This document shows, one piece after another, positions 56,741 to 58,905 of a DNA stretch of 58,905 bases. A program made the translations under genes and the position numbers. Below the pieces are notes generated by a model. That model saw only the letters and a list, made by a program, of their open reading frames with translations, did no database searches and was not told the DNA's origin. This DNA is from Saprospiraceae bacterium (GTDB lineage: Bacteria; Bacteroidota; Bacteroidia; Chitinophagales; Saprospiraceae). The first letter of the stretch is position 1. Each line of letters opens with the position of its first letter. Where the stretch lies: positions 1 through 58,905 of the forward strand of contig JADJYH010000044.1 of the NCBI GenBank assembly GCA_016719855.1, written 5' to 3'.

Positions 56741-57445
56741 ATGAAAAACTACCTCATCGCAGGCGGCTCCTCCGGCATCGGCCTGGAACTGGTGAAAAAA
56801 CTGAGCGCAGAGGGCCATCAAATCCTCGTCGTATCCCGCACGGGGACCAGCTTGGACGGGCTGTCCGGCGTCACGCATTTGCCCAAAAACCTGCTCGAAG
56901 ACGAACTCGCCGAAAGTGAATTACCCCCCTCGCTCGACGGCATCGCCTATTGCCCCGGCAGCATCAACCTCAAGCCGTTCCGCTCACTGAAACCAGAAGC
57001 GTTTTTGGAGGATTTCCAAATCAATGTGCTCGGGGCGGTCAAGGTTTTGCAGGCTGCGCAAAAGGCGCTGAAAAGCGGTGAGAACCAATCCGTCGTGCTG
57101 TTCAGCACGGTGGCGGTGGGACAAGGGATGCCGTTTCATGCCTCCGTTGCGGCAGCAAAAGGTGCCGTGGAGGGCCTCGCCCGTAGCCTCGCTGCTGAGT
57201 GGGCGCCCGCTATTCGTGTCAATTGCATCGCCCCTTCGCTGACCGATACGCCGTTGGCTGCCCGGCTGCTTTCCAATGATGAAAAAGGAAGCTGCTGGCG
57301 CAAGGCACCCGCTGAAACAGGTCCGGAACTGCCAGCAAATTGCCGACCTTGCCCATTTTCTGCTTAGCCAAAAAGCGGCTGGATAACTGGCCAAGTCATC
57401 GGAATTGACGGCGGCATGTCGTCTTTAAAATTGCTTGATTGTTGA
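56741..57445 (+). CDS. Short-chain dehydrogenase/reductase-like protein lacking the catalytic Tyr, two frameshifts
   Basis: About 233 residues after repair. It has the nucleotide-binding start KNYLIAGGSSGIGLELVKKL (G-x(3)-G-x-G) and IAYCPGSINLKPF in the NAG position. The active-site segment reads GQGMPFHASVAAAKGAVEGL: Lys is present, but the Tyr of YxxxK is replaced by Val. The C-terminal NCIAPSLTDTPLAARLL and ITGQVIGIDGGMSSLK are typical. The A-run at 57282-57286 has one base too many, and one G is missing near 57378. It may bind NAD(P) without normal SDR chemistry. It heads a rightward gene group. Confidence 0.8.
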
Positions 57446-57538
57446 GTGCTACATTGTTACCCGCATCACGACAACCTAACAATCAAAAATTCCAGCAATT
57501 CAAAATACAACAATTCAACAATACAACAATCCATACCA
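57446..57538. repeat. CAACAAT word repeats between SDR and Lacal_2735 genes
   Basis: Repeated CAACAAT/CAATTCA/AATACAA words fill the 93-bp gap, especially 57499-57532, with complementary ATTGTTGAG words at its left end (57438-57446). Confidence 0.65.
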
Positions 57539-57705
57539 TGTTCGGACTATTCAAAAGACCCCGCCAACTGCTGCGGGAACAATACGCAAAGTTGCTCAGA
57601 AGAAGCCCGTGACCTCCAACGCAAAGGGCGACATCAAAGGCTTTGCCAAAAATCGGCAGAAGCGGAAGAAATTGCAAAAAGCTGGAGGAGTTGCAACAAT
57701 CTTGA
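57539..57705 (+). CDS. Lacal_2735 family small protein, several frameshifts
   Basis: The start MFGLFKRPRQLLREQYAKLL is typical of this ~55-residue helical family. Reading on with single-base shifts gives EEARDLQRKG, DIKGFA, KSAEAEEIAK and KLEELQQS before a TGA at 57703-57705. The order matches the family pattern (K-x-LxxxYxxLxxEAxxL...KxxEAEEIxKxLEEL). The role is unknown; family members occur near photolyase-type genes in Bacteroidota, from memory. Confidence 0.65.
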
Positions 57706-57737
57706 GGCACGGGCTATTTTTGCAAAAAAGCAACGAT

Positions 57738-58022
57738 ATGGACATCATCTGCATTGACGACCACTTCACGCCGGAACAAATGGCCGACATACCGAACCGC
57801 CCGATCAAAGACAACCTCTACTCCATCCGTGATGTGGTGAAATCGGCCAACGGCATCGGCCTGCTGCTGAACGAAATCCAGAACCCGCACAACGGCTGGA
57901 CGACGCGCAACGGCATGAAGTTCACCTTCGAACCCAATTTCAACATCAACCGCTTTGCCGACTTGCAGCACATGCCGTTGAATTATGAAATGGTGAAGGA
58001 GGTCCAAAAAGTTGGGGTTTGA
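57738..58022 (+). CDS. Small conserved protein of unknown function (94 aa)
   Basis: The chosen start ATG 57738 (MDIICIDDHFTPEQMADIPN) leads to an intact 94-residue frame with LYSIRDVVKSANGIGLLLNE, FTFEPNFNINRFADLQHMPL and a helical end EMVKEVQKVGV. I recall similar short proteins in Bacteroidota beside DUF2071 genes, but no function. The gene is 14 bp before the DUF2071 start. Confidence 0.6.
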   Translation: MDIICIDDHFTPEQMADIPNRPIKDNLYSIRDVVKSANGIGLLLNEIQNPHNGWTTRNGMKFTFEPNFNINRFADLQHMPLNYEMVKEVQKVGV

Positions 58023-58036
58023 ACTAAACAAGTTAC

Positions 58037-58744
58037 ATGAGCTTCCTGACCGCCGAATGGCGAAAACTGGCATTGGCCAGCTACGATGTTGACCCCAAGC
58101 TGTTAAACCCTACCTGCCACATGGCACTGAGCTTGACATTTGGAACGGGCGGTGCTACGTCAGCCTCGTTGGTTTCATGTTCAAAAATGTCAGGCTGCTT
58201 GGTTTGAAAATTCCCTTTCACACAGAGTTTGAAGAAGTGAACCTGCGGTTTTACGTGCGGCATTTTGCCAAAGGCGAATGGAAACGTGGCGTGGTCTTCA
58301 TCAATGAGTTTGTGCCAAAACGGCCATCACCTTGGTCGCAAACACCATTTACAAAGAGCATTACAAAGCCATGCCCATGCGCCATCGTTGGCAAAAAGCA
58401 ACAGCATCGCAGGAGGTTCAATACGATTGGAAGCTGCGTGGTCAATGGCATTCCTTCAAAATTGAGGCAGGGCTTGAGCTACTTCCGATGCAACCGGGAA
58501 GCGAGGCGGAGTTCATCACCGAGCATTACTAGGGGTTACTCAAGACAGGGGCAAGCAAGACCATCGAGGTACCAAGTCACCCATCCAAATGGGAGGTTTG
58601 CGAAGTGATAAACCACGAAATACACGCGGACTTTGACGGGAACTACGGCGAGGGTTTCCGATTGCTCAACGACATCAACCTACCTCCGTCATGCTGGCGG
58701 AAGGCTCGCCAATCACGGTGGAAAGCAGGCGCAAATCAACATGA
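58037..58744 (+). CDS. DUF2071 (YqjF-like) protein, several frameshifts
   Basis: MSFLTAEWRKLALASYDVDP at the start, then in shifted frames CYVSLVGFMFKNVRLLGLKI, PFHTEFEEVNLRFYVRHFAK, GEWKRGVVFINEFVPKR, ANTIYKEHYKAMPMRHRWQK, YDWKLRGQWHSFKIEAGLEL and PGSEAEFITEHY. The last part (VMLAEGSPITVESRRKST) ends in a TGA overlapping the next ATG. This is the complete DUF2071 pattern over about 235 residues. At least four breaks are needed (about 58110, 58320, 58531 and 58685). The family belongs to the acetoacetate decarboxylase-like fold; its substrate is unknown. Confidence 0.8.
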
Positions 58745-58905
58745 AAATACTACTCACCGGTGCCAATGGCTACATCGGCCAACGATTGCTCCCGTACTGC
58801 TCGAACAAGGGCATACCGTCTATTGCTGCGTCCGAAACCGAAAACGGTTCGAGGGCCAAACGCATGAACGCATCCAAACCATCGAGGGTGGATTTCCTGG
58901 ACCCT
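58741..58905 (+). CDS. NAD(P)-binding Rossmann-fold protein, partial
   Basis: ATG 58741 overlaps the DUF2071 stop (ATGA). MKILLTGANGYIGQRLLP contains G-x-x-G-x-x-G for NAD(P) binding. After a one-base shift the sequence continues VLLEQGHTVYCCVRNRKRFE to the window end. It fits the atypical SDR/NmrA-like group, sometimes carrying DUF2867. The rest lies beyond the window. Confidence 0.8.
   Translation, partial: MKILLTGANGYIGQRLLPYCSNKGIPSIAASETENGSRAKRMNASKPSRVDFLDP

Overview
The window comes from a member of the Bacteroidota, most likely a gliding, Saprospiria-type organism. The evidence is a gldA/gldF/gldG gliding cluster, type IX secretion sorting domains on secreted proteins, TAnnTTTG-type promoters, no Shine-Dalgarno pattern at starts, and families common in that phylum (M1 peptidase pairs, DUF6702, Lacal_2735, CocE hydrolases, BNR-repeat exoproteins). 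There is no rRNA, tRNA or CRISPR.

Many clearly essential or intact-looking genes (thrS, katG, umuC, both M1 peptidases, a BNR exoprotein, a redoxin, an Rpn protein) are broken by single-base length changes. Most of these sit in short homopolymers and are repaired by adding or removing one base. I read these as consensus errors and annotate the repaired genes across the breaks. A few loci do look decayed: a CHU_C domain remnant, a RAYT fragment, a tyrosine recombinase tail and perhaps a helicase.

Layout. 0-5 kb: catalytically degenerate pepsin-like protein, FN3-like protein, a striking 21-bp-phased array of 12-bp motifs, a lipoprotein, a CHU_C remnant with a 70-bp perfect palindrome, and small membrane proteins. 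5-8 kb: a REPIN/RAYT locus and an EAD11-TM-beta-helix gene of the biological-conflict type, bounded by two ~350-bp direct repeats. 8-12.3 kb: secreted thioredoxin-like protein and an mlaE-mlaF-mlaD lipid transport operon. 12.7-21.8 kb: membrane AraC regulator behind an NHL/T9SS protein, a large BNR exoprotein bracketed by related hairpin elements, and katG. 22-26.3 kb: a TIR element fused to the end of an Rpn gene, an AT-rich broken DEAD-box helicase and an integrase tail. 26.3-32.7 kb: truA, aldehyde dehydrogenase, second copy of the TIR element, CocE/NonD hydrolase, M48 protease. 32.9-37.9 kb: gldG, Uma2, gldF, antitoxin-like gene, secreted protein, gldA. 38.4-43.3 kb: T9SS subtilase, a bacterial pentameric ligand-gated ion channel homologue, an OmpA-like lipoprotein and a DUF3299-like protein. 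43.3-49.4 kb: two M1 peptidase paralogues around a HupE/UreJ-DUF6702 fusion. 49.5-53.5 kb: umuDC with a MITE in its leader, an HNH pair, a DUF4238 gene and another TIR element. 53.6-58.9 kb: thrS, a hydrolase, and a rightward group (SDR, Lacal_2735, small protein, DUF2071, NAD(P)-binding) running off the end.

The most notable content is accessory: at least four families of small terminal-inverted-repeat elements besides the REPIN, several touching gene ends or leaders; the EAD11 beta-helix cassette; the phased operator-like array; the ligand-gated channel; and the M1/HupE-DUF6702 module.
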